Source: Bacillus sp. FJAT-27916
Lineage (GTDB): Bacteria > Bacillota > Bacilli > Bacillales > Pradoshiaceae
NCBI RefSeq assembly: GCF_001183965.1
Contig: NZ_LFZV01000001.1
Span: 1 to 64,000, forward strand
Direction of reading: 5' to 3'
DNA: 64,000 bases
Part shown: piece after piece, positions 53,464 to 62,171 of the stretch
Numbering within the stretch: the first letter of the stretch is position 1
How the letters are laid out: each line of letters begins with the position of its first letter
Program-made: the position numbers and the translations under genes
Notes under the pieces: model-generated
The model's input: the letters and a program-made list of their open reading frames with translations, nothing else
What the model was told of the DNA's origin: nothing
The model's database searches: none

Positions 53464-54648
53464 ATGAGCGCGAAAGCTGTAATGATAGAGGAATTAAAAG
53501 AAGGCTTGAAAAAGGGATGGGAGAAATCAGGGTTCAAGGAGCCGACAGCCGTACAGACGAAGGTATTTGCACCGATTATGGAAGGGGCAGATGTAATTGC
53601 TGAATCCCCGACAGGGACAGGGAAGACCCTTGCCTATGTACTTCCGGTCTTAAACAAGGTTGACCCTGTTGAGCAAAAGGTGCAGGCTGTATTCGTGGCA
53701 CCGTCCCGTGAATTAGTGATGCAGATCTTCGAGGTTGTGCAATCATGGGCAAAAGATTGCGGCATCACGGCAGCATCCTTCATTGGCGGCGCTAATCCGA
53801 AGCGTCAGCTAGAGAAATTGAAGAAGCATCCGCATGTTGTCATTGGAACACCGGGGAGACTGGAGGAATTGATTAAGCAGAAGAAGCTGAAGATGCATGG
53901 AGTGAAGACAATTGTACTTGATGAGGGAGACCAGCTCCTGATTCCAGAACATATGGCTACCGTAGGAGCCATCCTCCATTCAGCGATGCGTGACCGTCAA
54001 GTGCTGCTCTTCTCAGCGACTCTGCCAAAGCAGCTTGAAGAAGAAGCATCCCAATGGATGAATGAGCCTGCTTGTATCCGGATTGCTAAGGAAGAGACCG
54101 TGCAATCGAAGGTCGACCATATTTATTTTGTTGCTGAACAGCGCGACAAGATTCTTATTCTTGAGAAGCTGGCGAAAATGTCAGGGATGAGAGCGCTTGT
54201 CTTTGGAAGGGATATTGGCAACCTTGATGTGATGGCTTCAAAGCTTTCCTATAAAAAGGTTGACCTCGCTGTCATACATGGGGATTCGAAGAAGATGGAC
54301 CGTGAGAAGGCAATCCGTTCCTTCCGTCAAGGAAAGCTGCCGCTCTTGCTTGCTACGGACGTAGCTGCAAGGGGATTGGATATCGAGGGACTTCCATATG
54401 TCATCCATGTGGACTTCCCGGAATCGATTGCCCAATATGTTCATCGCTCAGGCCGGACAGGCCGCCAAGGTGCAAGCGGAACCGTCATCTCCATCGTGAC
54501 GCCGCGTGAAGAGCGCGAGCTGCGCAAATATGCCCGTGAGCTCAAGCTTGAGGTGAAAAGGAAGGAATTATTCAAGGGACAAATCGTTGATGAACGTCCC
54601 GTCTATCCGAAGAAAAGACCTGACGTAAAGCCTAAAAAGCGAAAATAA
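53464..54648 (+). CDS. DEAD-box-type RNA helicase (YfmL/CshC-like)
   Basis: A 394-residue RNA helicase with both RecA domains: Q motif at EPTAVQTKV, Walker A ESPTGTGKT, PSREL, TPGR, the DEAD box as DEGD in VLDEGDQLL, SAT in LFSATLPKQ, then ATDVAARGLD and HRSGRTGRQG. The short basic tail (KKRPDVKPKKRK) replaces longer domains. B. subtilis YfmL (376 residues) is the closest in plan and helps ribosome assembly or growth in the cold. The Ala to Gly change in the DEAD box is conservative. It is a single gene. Confidence 0.85.
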   Translation: MSAKAVMIEELKEGLKKGWEKSGFKEPTAVQTKVFAPIMEGADVIAESPTGTGKTLAYVLPVLNKVDPVEQKVQAVFVAPSRELVMQIFEVVQSWAKDCGITAASFIGGANPKRQLEKLKKHPHVVIGTPGRLEELIKQKKLKMHGVKTIVLDEGDQLLIPEHMATVGAILHSAMRDRQVLLFSATLPKQLEEEASQWMNEPACIRIAKEETVQSKVDHIYFVAEQRDKILILEKLAKMSGMRALVFGRDIGNLDVMASKLSYKKVDLAVIHGDSKKMDREKAIRSFRQGKLPLLLATDVAARGLDIEGLPYVIHVDFPESIAQYVHRSGRTGRQGASGTVISIVTPREERELRKYARELKLEVKRKELFKGQIVDERPVYPKKRPDVKPKKRK

Positions 54649-54734
54649 GTGATTCGATCACTCCGAAAAGCCCATGCATAAAATCTGATAAATGGCAAAA
54701 ACTAGGGTGGATAAAAGAGTAGGGAGTGAATGGA

Positions 54735-55094
54735 ATGAAGAGATGGACGTTGAACATTTTGGCGGGCATTATGCTGTCGACAGCCTCATTTACGGGCATG
54801 CTCTCATCTGCCTATGCGGCAGAAGATAAAGCACCGGCACCTGCGCCAGCTGAGAAATCACTGACAGACGCTCAGAAAGCAGAGCTTGAATCGATGCATC
54901 AGGATGTCCTTCAGCGTGAGAAGGATATTATTCATAAATACGTTGAATACGGTGTAATGACAAAGGAAACGGGCGATATGATTCTTGACCATATGGATAA
55001 GCGCTTTGAGAAAATCAAGGAACATGGCTATGTCCCGCCCCGCCATTTCGGCAAAATGCCTCATCCAAAGCCAGCACCAAAAGCAGAGAATTAA
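54735..55094 (+). CDS. yckD: Secreted DUF2680 protein, YckD-like
   Basis: A 119-residue exported protein with a signal peptide cleaved near AYA-AED, an Ala/Pro-rich linker and a DUF2680 helical domain (LTDAQKAELESMHQDVLQREKDIIHKYVEYGVMTKETGDMILDHMDKRFEKIKEHGYVP, given here only in part as LTDAQKAELE and IHKYVEYGV). B. subtilis YckD has the same design; its function is unknown. ATG 54735 is preferred over 54726, since GGGAGTGA precedes it by six bases. It is monocistronic with a strong terminator. Confidence 0.8.
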   Translation: MKRWTLNILAGIMLSTASFTGMLSSAYAAEDKAPAPAPAEKSLTDAQKAELESMHQDVLQREKDIIHKYVEYGVMTKETGDMILDHMDKRFEKIKEHGYVPPRHFGKMPHPKPAPKAEN

Positions 55095-55102
55095 GCATAG
55101 AG

Positions 55103-55136
55103 AACTCCAAGGCCTAAACAGGCTTTGGAGTTTTTT
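55103..55136 (+). terminator. Terminator of yckD
   Basis: AACTCCAA-GGCC pairs with GGCT-TTGGAGTT, followed by T6. Confidence 0.85.
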
Positions 55137-55211
55137 GCGGTTCTAAATACCTATCTTTGAAGAAAGTTAGAATTTTCACCCATTCATACTTTCTTTTGTT
55201 CAGCAATACGT

Positions 55212-55248
55212 TATAATAAGGATGGGTTAATTGTGCAACCGCTTGCAC
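55212..55248 (+). promoter_or_regulatory. Maltose phosphorylase promoter with LacI-type operator
   Basis: TATAAT (55212-55217) is a consensus -10. GTGCAACCGCTTGCAC (55233-55248) is a 16-base palindrome with seven of eight half-site positions matching and a central CG, placed near +10. It resembles MalR operators, and differs from the CcpA site at two symmetric positions. Confidence 0.7.
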
Positions 55249-55281
55249 TAATCGATGACCATTTATGGGAGAGTGAAATCA

Positions 55282-57591
55282 ATGAAGAGATTATTTGCAG
55301 TAGACCCATGGAAAATTATTGAGGAAGAGCTTCATAAGGATGATTTTCGCCTAGCTGAGAGCATGACGAGTCTTGGAAACGGCCATATGGGCTTAAGAGG
55401 GAATTTCGAGGAAACCTATAGTGGTGATTCACATAAAGGTACATATATTGCAGGAGTTTGGTACCCGGATAAAACAAGGGTCGGCTGGTGGAAAAATGGC
55501 TATCCGGATTATTTCGGAAAAGTAATCAATGCCATTGATTTTATTGGTATTCGCGTGCTGATTGATGAGGATGAGATTGATCTGTATTTGGCTGAAGTGA
55601 AGGATTACCGTCGTGAGCTTGATATGAAAACAGGTGTCCTGACACGGACGTTCACGATTGTCCATGAAGGCAAGGAAACAAAGGTAGAGGTTATGCGGTA
55701 TCTCTCGATTGCGGAGAAGCAGCTTGCCGTGATTCATTATCAGGTTACCCCGCTAAATCATGACAGCAAGATTACCTTCATTCCTTATTTGGATGGGGAT
55801 GTACGCAATGAGGACTCCAATTATGACGAGGACTTTTGGAAAGCAATCACAAGGCATGCAGAGCCGAATAAGGCTCATCTTGTTATGGAGACAAATGAAA
55901 ACCCTTTCGAAACGGAAATCTTCCGTATTTCAGCTAATATGGGATTAGTGGCTGAAGGGGATGTGGCTGAGATTAAGCCTTTTATGAATGTCGAGTATGT
56001 CGATAATACAATCGTCATGAATACGATCGCTAAAAAGACGGTCTCCCTCACGAAGTATGTCACGGTCACAACGAACCGAGACTATGATGGTGAGCACCTT
56101 GTTGAAAAAGGGGAAGAGATACTGAACCAGGCGATGCAGGCTGGATTTGATGCCTGCTTAACAGCTCATAAGGAACAGTGGGCAGAGCGGTGGAAGATGG
56201 CCGATATCCAAATTGACGGAGATGATGAGGCTCAGCAGGGCATTCGTTTCAACCTCTTCCAGCTCTTCTCTACCTATTATGGGGAGGATGCCCGTCTGAA
56301 CATCGGTCCAAAAGGCTTTACAGGGGAAAAGTATGGCGGTGCAACATATTGGGATACGGAAGCATATGCTTTGCCTTTCTATTTGGCGACCGCAAAGCCC
56401 GAAGTAGCTCGTAATCTATTAATCTACCGTTATAACCAGCTCGAGGGCGCTTACGTGAATGCGAAAAGGCAGGGCCTTGAGGGAGCTCTCTATCCGATGG
56501 TGACCTTTACAGGGGTGGAATGTCATAATGAGTGGGAAATCACCTTTGAGGAGATTCACCGAAATGCAGCTATTGCCTATGCCATCTATAATTATGTCCA
56601 GTACACCGGGGATAAGGAATACTTGCTCGAGTATGGAATCGATGTGCTGACAGGCATTTCCCGTTTCTGGGCAGATCGGGTTCATTACCAAAAGCGAAAA
56701 GATCAATACATGATCCACGGGGTAACCGGTCCGAACGAGTATGAGAATAATGTGAACAATAACTGGTATACGAACAAGATGGCAGCTTGGACACTGCGCT
56801 ATACGATGGAGGTCATTCATGAGCTGAAGGAGAACGGCCATGAATCCAGACTGGCAGATTTATATATTTATCAGGAAGAGCTCGATCGCTGGGCTGAAAT
56901 CACGGAGAAAATGTATTTGCCATATGACGAGGAGCTTCAAGTATTTGTGCAGCATGACACCTTCCTTGATAAGGATCTGAAGAAGGTGAGTGAATTGTCC
57001 CCGCATGACAGACCGTTGAATCAGAAGTGGTCATGGGACCGAATTCTTCGCAGCTGCTTCATCAAGCAGGCCGATGTTCTGCAGGGCATCTACTTCCTCA
57101 ATAATGAATTCACACTGGATGAGAAGCGGCGCAACTTTGAATTCTATGAGCCGATGACCGTTCATGAATCCTCTTTGTCTCCATCCGTTCATGCAGTACT
57201 CGCTGCAGAGCTCGGCATGGAGGAGAAGGCCTATGAGATGTATAACCGGACAGCAAGGCTTGATCTAGATAACTATAATAATGACACAGAAGATGGGCTT
57301 CATATTACAAGTATGACTGGTTCCTGGCTAGCGATTGTTCAAGGCTTTGCCGGCATGAAAACCTTTGAGGGAGTGCTATCGTTTGCACCATTTATCCCAG
57401 CCGCATGGGATCGTTATACCTTTAATATTAATTACCGCAATCATCACCTTACTGTGAAGATTGATCAAAAAGCAGTTCAAATTACCCAGGAGGGCCCTGC
57501 GCTGACCTTTGAAATGGATGGAGTGAAGCATGAGCTTGAAGAGAATGGCATGTTGAGCATTCCGATGGCGAAGGAGGAGAGACAACAATGA
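55282..57591 (+). CDS. Maltose phosphorylase, GH65
   Basis: A 769-residue GH65 enzyme that splits maltose (or a related alpha-glucoside such as kojibiose or nigerose) with phosphate to beta-glucose-1-phosphate and glucose. The catalytic glutamate is in [13 protein letters not shown], and [17 protein letters not shown] is the substrate block; both match maltose phosphorylases best, including B. subtilis YvdK (757 residues). The N-terminal beta-sandwich, (alpha/alpha)6 barrel and small C-terminal domain are all present. I chose ATG 55282, with GGGAGAGTGA upstream; an earlier in-frame start has no site. It overlaps the next gene by four bases. No signal peptide. Confidence 0.85.
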   Translation: MKRLFAVDPWKIIEEELHKDDFRLAESMTSLGNGHMGLRGNFEETYSGDSHKGTYIAGVWYPDKTRVGWWKNGYPDYFGKVINAIDFIGIRVLIDEDEIDLYLAEVKDYRRELDMKTGVLTRTFTIVHEGKETKVEVMRYLSIAEKQLAVIHYQVTPLNHDSKITFIPYLDGDVRNEDSNYDEDFWKAITRHAEPNKAHLVMETNENPFETEIFRISANMGLVAEGDVAEIKPFMNVEYVDNTIVMNTIAKKTVSLTKYVTVTTNRDYDGEHLVEKGEEILNQAMQAGFDACLTAHKEQWAERWKMADIQIDGDDEAQQGIRFNLFQLFSTYYGEDARLNIGPKGFTGEKYGGATYWDTEAYALPFYLATAKPEVARNLLIYRYNQLEGAYVNAKRQGLEGALYPMVTFTGVECHNEWEITFEEIHRNAAIAYAIYNYVQYTGDKEYLLEYGIDVLTGISRFWADRVHYQKRKDQYMIHGVTGPNEYENNVNNNWYTNKMAAWTLRYTMEVIHELKENGHESRLADLYIYQEELDRWAEITEKMYLPYDEELQVFVQHDTFLDKDLKKVSELSPHDRPLNQKWSWDRILRSCFIKQADVLQGIYFLNNEFTLDEKRRNFEFYEPMTVHESSLSPSVHAVLAAELGMEEKAYEMYNRTARLDLDNYNNDTEDGLHITSMTGSWLAIVQGFAGMKTFEGVLSFAPFIPAAWDRYTFNINYRNHHLTVKIDQKAVQITQEGPALTFEMDGVKHELEENGMLSIPMAKEERQQ

Positions 57592-58253
57592 GTAAGCTTG
57601 AAGCCTTTATTTTTGACTTGGACGGAGTGATTACGGATACAGCGGAATACCATTTTCTTGCCTGGAGGAAGCTGGCTGAGGAGCTTGGCATTCCTTTCAC
57701 GAGGGAGGATAATGAACGGCTAAAGGGTGTTTCACGCATGGTCTCACTTGAAATCATTCTAGAGATTGGCGGCAAGCAAGGAGCCTTCACGGATGAGGAG
57801 AAGGCACATCTTGCAGCGAAAAAGAATGCTCATTATGCTGAGCTGATCAAGCAAATCACTCCTGCCGATATACTGCCTGGCATAAGGGAACTATTAGCCG
57901 ATATTAAAGAGGCCGGTTTAAAAATCGGCCTCGCCTCCGCCAGCAAGAATGCGCCAGCCGTTTTGGAAGGATTAGGCCTTTTGGATGAATTTGATTATAT
58001 GGCCGATGCGAATCTGATTTCACATGGGAAACCAGACCCAGAGATTTTTCTAAATGCGGCGGAAAATTTGCAGGTAAAGCCGGCGCATTGCATCGGCATA
58101 GAGGATGCAAAGGCAGGAGTGCAAGCCATCAAACGGGCAGGCATGTTTGCCGTTGGCATTGGTTCTGTTGATCAACTGGGACAGGCAGATGTCATTTATG
58201 CCTCCACCAAGGAGCTTTCTTTAGAAGAATTAAAAAAGAAATTTGGCAGATAA
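57588..58253 (+). CDS. pgmB: Beta-phosphoglucomutase
   Basis: A 221-residue HAD-family enzyme that converts beta-glucose-1-phosphate to glucose-6-phosphate. The nucleophile and acid/base aspartates are in [19 protein letters not shown] is motif II, and [17 protein letters not shown] is motif [13 protein letters not shown] is the cap-domain specificity loop. It overlaps the phosphorylase gene by ATGA, so both are made together; this gives a complete route from cytoplasmic maltose to glycolysis. The maltose importer is not in this window. Confidence 0.9.
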   Translation: MSKLEAFIFDLDGVITDTAEYHFLAWRKLAEELGIPFTREDNERLKGVSRMVSLEIILEIGGKQGAFTDEEKAHLAAKKNAHYAELIKQITPADILPGIRELLADIKEAGLKIGLASASKNAPAVLEGLGLLDEFDYMADANLISHGKPDPEIFLNAAENLQVKPAHCIGIEDAKAGVQAIKRAGMFAVGIGSVDQLGQADVIYASTKELSLEELKKKFGR

Positions 58254-58320
58254 TATAGAATTGGCAGGCTTTTGACATTATGTGTAAATATTTTGTAAAT
58301 TAAAACTTTTTCCTTTTTAG

Positions 58321-58349
58321 TTGTAATTTGGAAAAGTAGTTGATAAGAT
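58321..58349 (+). promoter_or_regulatory. Candidate sigma-A promoter for the non-coding region
   Basis: TTGTAA (58321-58326), a 17-base spacer and TAAGAT (58344-58349) form a plausible promoter. A start near 58356 would put it before the folded region. Confidence 0.5.
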
Positions 58350-58355
58350 AGCCAT

Positions 58356-58803
58356 AACATTTGGGAAGCAATGGTATTCAAATTGAAGGAGTCTTTCCAA
58401 GCAGATGATTTTTGACCACATTTCATGGTTTCTAACCATGGAACGTTAAGGCCATACGGACAGCCGGGTCAAATGCCGATTGGCAACTTAGTTGCCTTAT
58501 TGATTGAGTTAAAAGCTCAAATTTTATAAGTTGGTTACTTTACAACCAGTGCGAATAAATCGCACATCAACTTGTGAAACGGTCAATAAGAGTGGTAAAA
58601 GTAATTATTTGCTATATAGACTCTAAACCTTGATGGTATATTTGAATATTTTTTAAAGAGCTTCGTTCCTTTTGTTCTTGCATGCCTCTGTCTGCATAGG
58701 GGCTGGAAGATTTTGGTGGTTTTTGCTTTTTGAATCATATTTTTAATGTCCATACACAAACGCAAGTGATGTGCGGCTCGCCGCTATTACTTGCGTTTTT
58801 TTG
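58356..58803 (+). ncRNA. Unidentified structured RNA or long leader upstream of the polyamine operon
   Basis: No coding frame fits this stretch on the plus strand. It shows nested stems: TTGACC (58412-58417) with GGTCAA (58581-58586) closing a domain; CATGGTT/AACCATG (58424-58440); GGCAAC/GTTGCC (58482-58496); TTGAGTT/AGCTCAA (58504-58520); and ATAAGTTG/CAACTTGT (58526-58575) enclosing GGTT/AACC and a perfect GTGCGA/TCGCAC hairpin (58549-58565). TTGACC can instead pair with a second GGTCAA at 58467-58472. A strong terminator ends it at 58803. The conserved cores of the riboswitch classes I know, and those of tmRNA, RNase P, SRP and 6S RNA, do not match. A raiA-type or new RNA is possible. Confidence 0.6.
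58759..58803 (+). terminator. Strong intrinsic terminator before the speA leader
   Basis: AACGCAAGT pairs with ACTTGCGTT; inside, GCGGC pairs with GCCGC around TC. T7 follows. It ends the non-coding transcript, or acts as an attenuator for the polyamine operon. Confidence 0.85.
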
Positions 58804-58840
58804 CGTGATTTCAAGGTTAGAGGGTAAGTAGATAAAGAGG

Positions 58841-58958
58841 ATGGTCTGTCGATCTACAGATTCAATCTTCGGAATATTGAGAGAATCATTGCCGCAAGAC
58901 AGCGGCCATTCTGGAAAGCCCCGCTGCTAGAGACCGATCGACGATAAACCATAGGGGG
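58841..58958 (+). promoter_or_regulatory. Folded 5' leader of speA
   Basis: GTCGATC (58848-58854) pairs with GATCGAC (58936-58942), enclosing GATTC/GAATC (58859-58863 with 58883-58887) and a perfect GCCGC/GCGGC hairpin (58891-58906). The AGGGGG ribosome binding site of speA starts about ten bases after the closing stem. This could be a translation-control element. Confidence 0.5.
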
Positions 58959-58967
58959 AAAGCCGAA

Positions 58968-60443
58968 TTGAGTGATAAGAAGAAGAGTGACGGCCGAGTG
59001 CTGCAGGATAGGGCCCCTATCCATGAGGCACTCGAGGAATTTAAGAAAAAACGAATTGTGCCTTTTGATGTACCAGGCCATAAGCGCGGCAGGGGGAACC
59101 CTGATTTGACTGCCTTCTTAGGTGAGGAGGCCTTGAGCGTGGACGTGAATTCCATGAAGCCGCTTGATAATCTCTGCCATCCGGTCTCTGTCATCCGTGA
59201 AGCAGAAAGGTTAGCGGCAGAGGCCTTCGGTGCAGCCCATGCCTTCTTCATGGTCAATGGGACAACATCAGCTGTGCAAGGGATGATTTTGACCGCCTGC
59301 AAGAAGGGCGACAAGATTATTGTTCCGCGCAATGTCCACCGCAGCGTCATCAATGCACTCGTTCTATGCGGCGCAGAGCCGGTCTATGTGAATCCTGATG
59401 TGGACCACCGCCTCGGCATTGCGCTTGGCATGTCAGTCAGCCAGGTCGAGAAGGCCATAATAGAAAATCCTGAGGCGAAGGCTGTACTGGTCAATAATCC
59501 AACCTATTATGGCATCTGTTCGGACCTTCGCGGAATTGTTGAGCTTGCTCACAAGCATGGATTGCTCGTGCTCGCAGATGAAGCGCATGGAACACATTTG
59601 TATTTTGGCAAGGATTTGCCGGTCTCTGCCATGGAGGCGGGAGCTGATATGGCGGCGGTGAGCATGCATAAATCAGGGGGAAGCTTGACCCAAAGCTCCT
59701 TCATGCTGCTTGGTCCTTCCGTGAATGCCGGCTATGCCCGGCAGATTATTAATCTGACCCAGACCACGAGCGGGTCGTATCTGCTGCTATCGAGCCTGGA
59801 TATCTCCAGAAGAAATCTCGCTCTCAATGGGGAGGAGATATTTACTCATGTCGTTGAGCTGGCTGAATATGTACGTCAGGAAATCAACCAGATTGGAGAT
59901 TTCTATGCCTTCTCCAAGGAATTGATCAACGGGGACAGCGTCTATGATTTCGATGTGACGAAGCTGTCTGTTTACACGAGAGATATCGGGCTCGCCGGCA
60001 TTGAGGTATATGACATTCTTCGAGACGAATATGATATCCAGATTGAATTTGGTGATATTGGCAATATCCTTGCCTATGTGTCTGTTGGTGATCGCAATCG
60101 AGATGTGGAACGGTTAATCAGTGCCTTATCAGAAATCCGGAGACGCTACAAACGCGATAAGGCTGGCATGTTTACGCAGGAATATATTGATCCGGGGGTC
60201 GTGACGACTCCTCAACAAGCCTTTTATGCAGAGAAGGAATCCCTGCCCCTTCATGAGACAGTCGGCAGGGTGTGCAGTGAATTCGTGATGTGTTACCCGC
60301 CGGGAATTCCTATCCTGGCACCAGGTGAACGGGTGACACAGGAGATCATTGATTATATTGATTATGCCAAGGAAAAGGGATGCTCCATGACCGGACCAGA
60401 GGATTTAATGATAGAACGACTGAACGTACTGCAAGGAGTGTGA
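58968..60443 (+). CDS. speA: Arginine decarboxylase (Orn/Lys/Arg decarboxylase family)
   Basis: A 491-residue PLP enzyme, close to B. subtilis SpeA (490), which turns arginine into agmatine. The PLP lysine is Lys235 in SMHKSGGSLTQ; DEAHGTHL (residues 204-211) stacks on the cofactor. VPGHKRGRG is the N-terminal family block. TTG 58968 is the start, with AGGGGG nine bases before it. It is the first gene of speA-speE-speB-CASDH-nspC. With agmatinase downstream, arginine rather than lysine is the likely substrate. Confidence 0.9.
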   Translation: MSDKKKSDGRVLQDRAPIHEALEEFKKKRIVPFDVPGHKRGRGNPDLTAFLGEEALSVDVNSMKPLDNLCHPVSVIREAERLAAEAFGAAHAFFMVNGTTSAVQGMILTACKKGDKIIVPRNVHRSVINALVLCGAEPVYVNPDVDHRLGIALGMSVSQVEKAIIENPEAKAVLVNNPTYYGICSDLRGIVELAHKHGLLVLADEAHGTHLYFGKDLPVSAMEAGADMAAVSMHKSGGSLTQSSFMLLGPSVNAGYARQIINLTQTTSGSYLLLSSLDISRRNLALNGEEIFTHVVELAEYVRQEINQIGDFYAFSKELINGDSVYDFDVTKLSVYTRDIGLAGIEVYDILRDEYDIQIEFGDIGNILAYVSVGDRNRDVERLISALSEIRRRYKRDKAGMFTQEYIDPGVVTTPQQAFYAEKESLPLHETVGRVCSEFVMCYPPGIPILAPGERVTQEIIDYIDYAKEKGCSMTGPEDLMIERLNVLQGV

Positions 60444-60448
60444 CGAAA

Positions 60449-61300
60449 ATGGAACTTTGGTTTAGTGAACGGCATACCCCGAACGTTAAGCTATCGATCA
60501 AAGTGGAAAAGCTGCTGTACAGCGGACAAACTGAATATCAGCGCATCGATATTTTTGAATCGAAGGAATTCGGCCGCTTTCTAACCCTTGATGGCTTCAT
60601 GATGCTGACCGAGAAGGATGAATTCATTTACCACGAGATGATTACCCATGTACCGATGATGGTTCACCCGAATCCAGAGAAGGTGCTCATTATCGGAGCG
60701 GGAGACGGGGGAGCGGTGCGTGAGCTCGTTAAGTATGAGAGCGTGAAGCAGATTGATTTGGTGGAGATTGATGAAATGGTCGTGGATGTGTGCAAGAAAT
60801 ATCTTCCGCAAACGGCTTGTGCGCTCGATGATCCGCGCCTTCAGATTCATTATGAGGACGGGCTGAAGTACATACGCTCCTGCGAGGATCAATATGACTT
60901 GATTATCGTTGATTCGACCGACCCATTCGGTCCGGGCGAGGGCTTGTTCACCCGCGAATTTTATGGAAGCTGTTATAAGGCATTGCATGAAGACGGAATT
61001 ATGGTCAATCAGCATGAGAGTCCCTTTTATAAAGAGGATGTCGCAGCCATGCAGCGTGCTCATAAGCGAATCGTGGAAAGCTTCCCAATCAGCTATGTGT
61101 ATCAGGCACATATTCCGACCTATCCATCGGGTCATTGGTTGTTTGGGTTTGCATCGAAGAAATATCATCCAGTGAAAGACTTGAAGCGAGAGGCTTTTAA
61201 AGACGCACATCTTCATGCGCGCTATTATAACCCGAAACTCCATGTCGGCGCCTTCTCGCTCCCAACTTACGTAGAGGAGCTGTTGCGAGATGTTGAATAA
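60449..61300 (+). CDS. speE: Spermidine synthase (polyamine aminopropyltransferase)
   Basis: A 283-residue aminopropyltransferase that moves the aminopropyl group of decarboxylated SAM to putrescine or agmatine. The nucleotide-binding block is LIIGAGDGGAVREL, DLVEIDEMVV follows, and the catalytic Asp is in IIVDSTDPFGPGEGLF. ATG 60449 (MELWFSERHTP) is the start, with AAGGAG upstream. It ends inside the speB start (11-base overlap). No speD, which would make decarboxylated SAM, lies in this window. Confidence 0.9.
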   Translation: MELWFSERHTPNVKLSIKVEKLLYSGQTEYQRIDIFESKEFGRFLTLDGFMMLTEKDEFIYHEMITHVPMMVHPNPEKVLIIGAGDGGAVRELVKYESVKQIDLVEIDEMVVDVCKKYLPQTACALDDPRLQIHYEDGLKYIRSCEDQYDLIIVDSTDPFGPGEGLFTREFYGSCYKALHEDGIMVNQHESPFYKEDVAAMQRAHKRIVESFPISYVYQAHIPTYPSGHWLFGFASKKYHPVKDLKREAFKDAHLHARYYNPKLHVGAFSLPTYVEELLRDVE

Positions 61301-62147
61301 AAATATCCAAACCTTTATCGGCTGCGTGGCGGAGTATAACGAGGCAGACATTGTTCTCTTCGGCGCCCCCTTTGACGGGACGACCTCCTATCGTCCCGGA
61401 ACCCGTTTCGGTCCGCAGGCGATTCGTCAGGAATCATATGGGCTTGAAACCTATAGCCCTTATCAGGATAAGGATTTAACGGACATGGCTGTATTTGACA
61501 GCGGAGACCTGGAGCTCTGCTTCGGCAATGTTGAACGTGTGCTTTTTGATATTGAAGAGCGTGCAAGTAAGATTATTGAGGATGGAAAGATTCCATTCAT
61601 GATTGGCGGTGAGCATCTCGTTACGCTTGGAAGCGTGCGCGCCGTGGCGGAGCAATATCCAGAGCTCCATATCATTCACTTTGATGCCCATACAGACCTG
61701 CGAGAGGATTATCTTGGAGAAATGCTCTCCCATGCATCTGTCATCCGCCGCTGTCACGATATCCTTGGAGACGGTCGCATCTTCCAGTTCGGCATTCGTT
61801 CAGGGGACCGCAGTGAATTTGAATGGGCGAAGAAAGGCCATGTGTTCACGAATAAGTTTAATTTCGATGGACTTGAAGCAGTGCTAGAGCAGATTGGTGA
61901 CAAACCGGTTTATCTCACGCTTGATTTAGATGTTCTTGACCCATCTGTCTTCCCTGGAACAGGGACACCGGAGGCAGGAGGAGTCACCTATGTGCAGCTA
62001 TTAGAAGCCTTGCTTGCCGTTTGTGAGAAAACAACCGTTGTCGGCCTCGATATAAATGAATTATCACCGACCTATGATCCGAGCGGCATTTCAACAGCTA
62101 CAGCCTGCAAGCTTGTCAGGGAACTATTAGTAGCGATTAAAAAATAA
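61290..62147 (+). CDS. speB: Agmatinase
   Basis: A 285-residue ureohydrolase that turns agmatine into putrescine and urea, or could hydrolyse aminopropyl-agmatine to spermidine. The two-manganese ligands are visible: His109 in GGEHLVT, Asp132, His134 and Asp136 in HFDAHTDLRED, and the aspartates of LTLDLDVLDPS. Length is normal. ATG 61290 overlaps the end of speE by 11 bases, and GAGGAG lies just upstream, so translation is coupled. Confidence 0.9.
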   Translation: MLNKNIQTFIGCVAEYNEADIVLFGAPFDGTTSYRPGTRFGPQAIRQESYGLETYSPYQDKDLTDMAVFDSGDLELCFGNVERVLFDIEERASKIIEDGKIPFMIGGEHLVTLGSVRAVAEQYPELHIIHFDAHTDLREDYLGEMLSHASVIRRCHDILGDGRIFQFGIRSGDRSEFEWAKKGHVFTNKFNFDGLEAVLEQIGDKPVYLTLDLDVLDPSVFPGTGTPEAGGVTYVQLLEALLAVCEKTTVVGLDINELSPTYDPSGISTATACKLVRELLVAIKK

Positions 62148-62171
62148 AGAATCAGGATTGGAGAGAAGAAA

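Noticed and set aside
58356-58803. Known RNA classes (T-box, SAM, TPP, lysine, c-di-GMP, glmS, tmRNA, RNase P, SRP RNA) for the structured region
   Set aside because: None of the conserved core sequences I know for these classes could be found; only a covariance search would settle more distant families.
60581-61351. 256-codon frame antisense to speE and speB
   Set aside because: It is a shadow of well-supported coding sequence with no start signal of its own.
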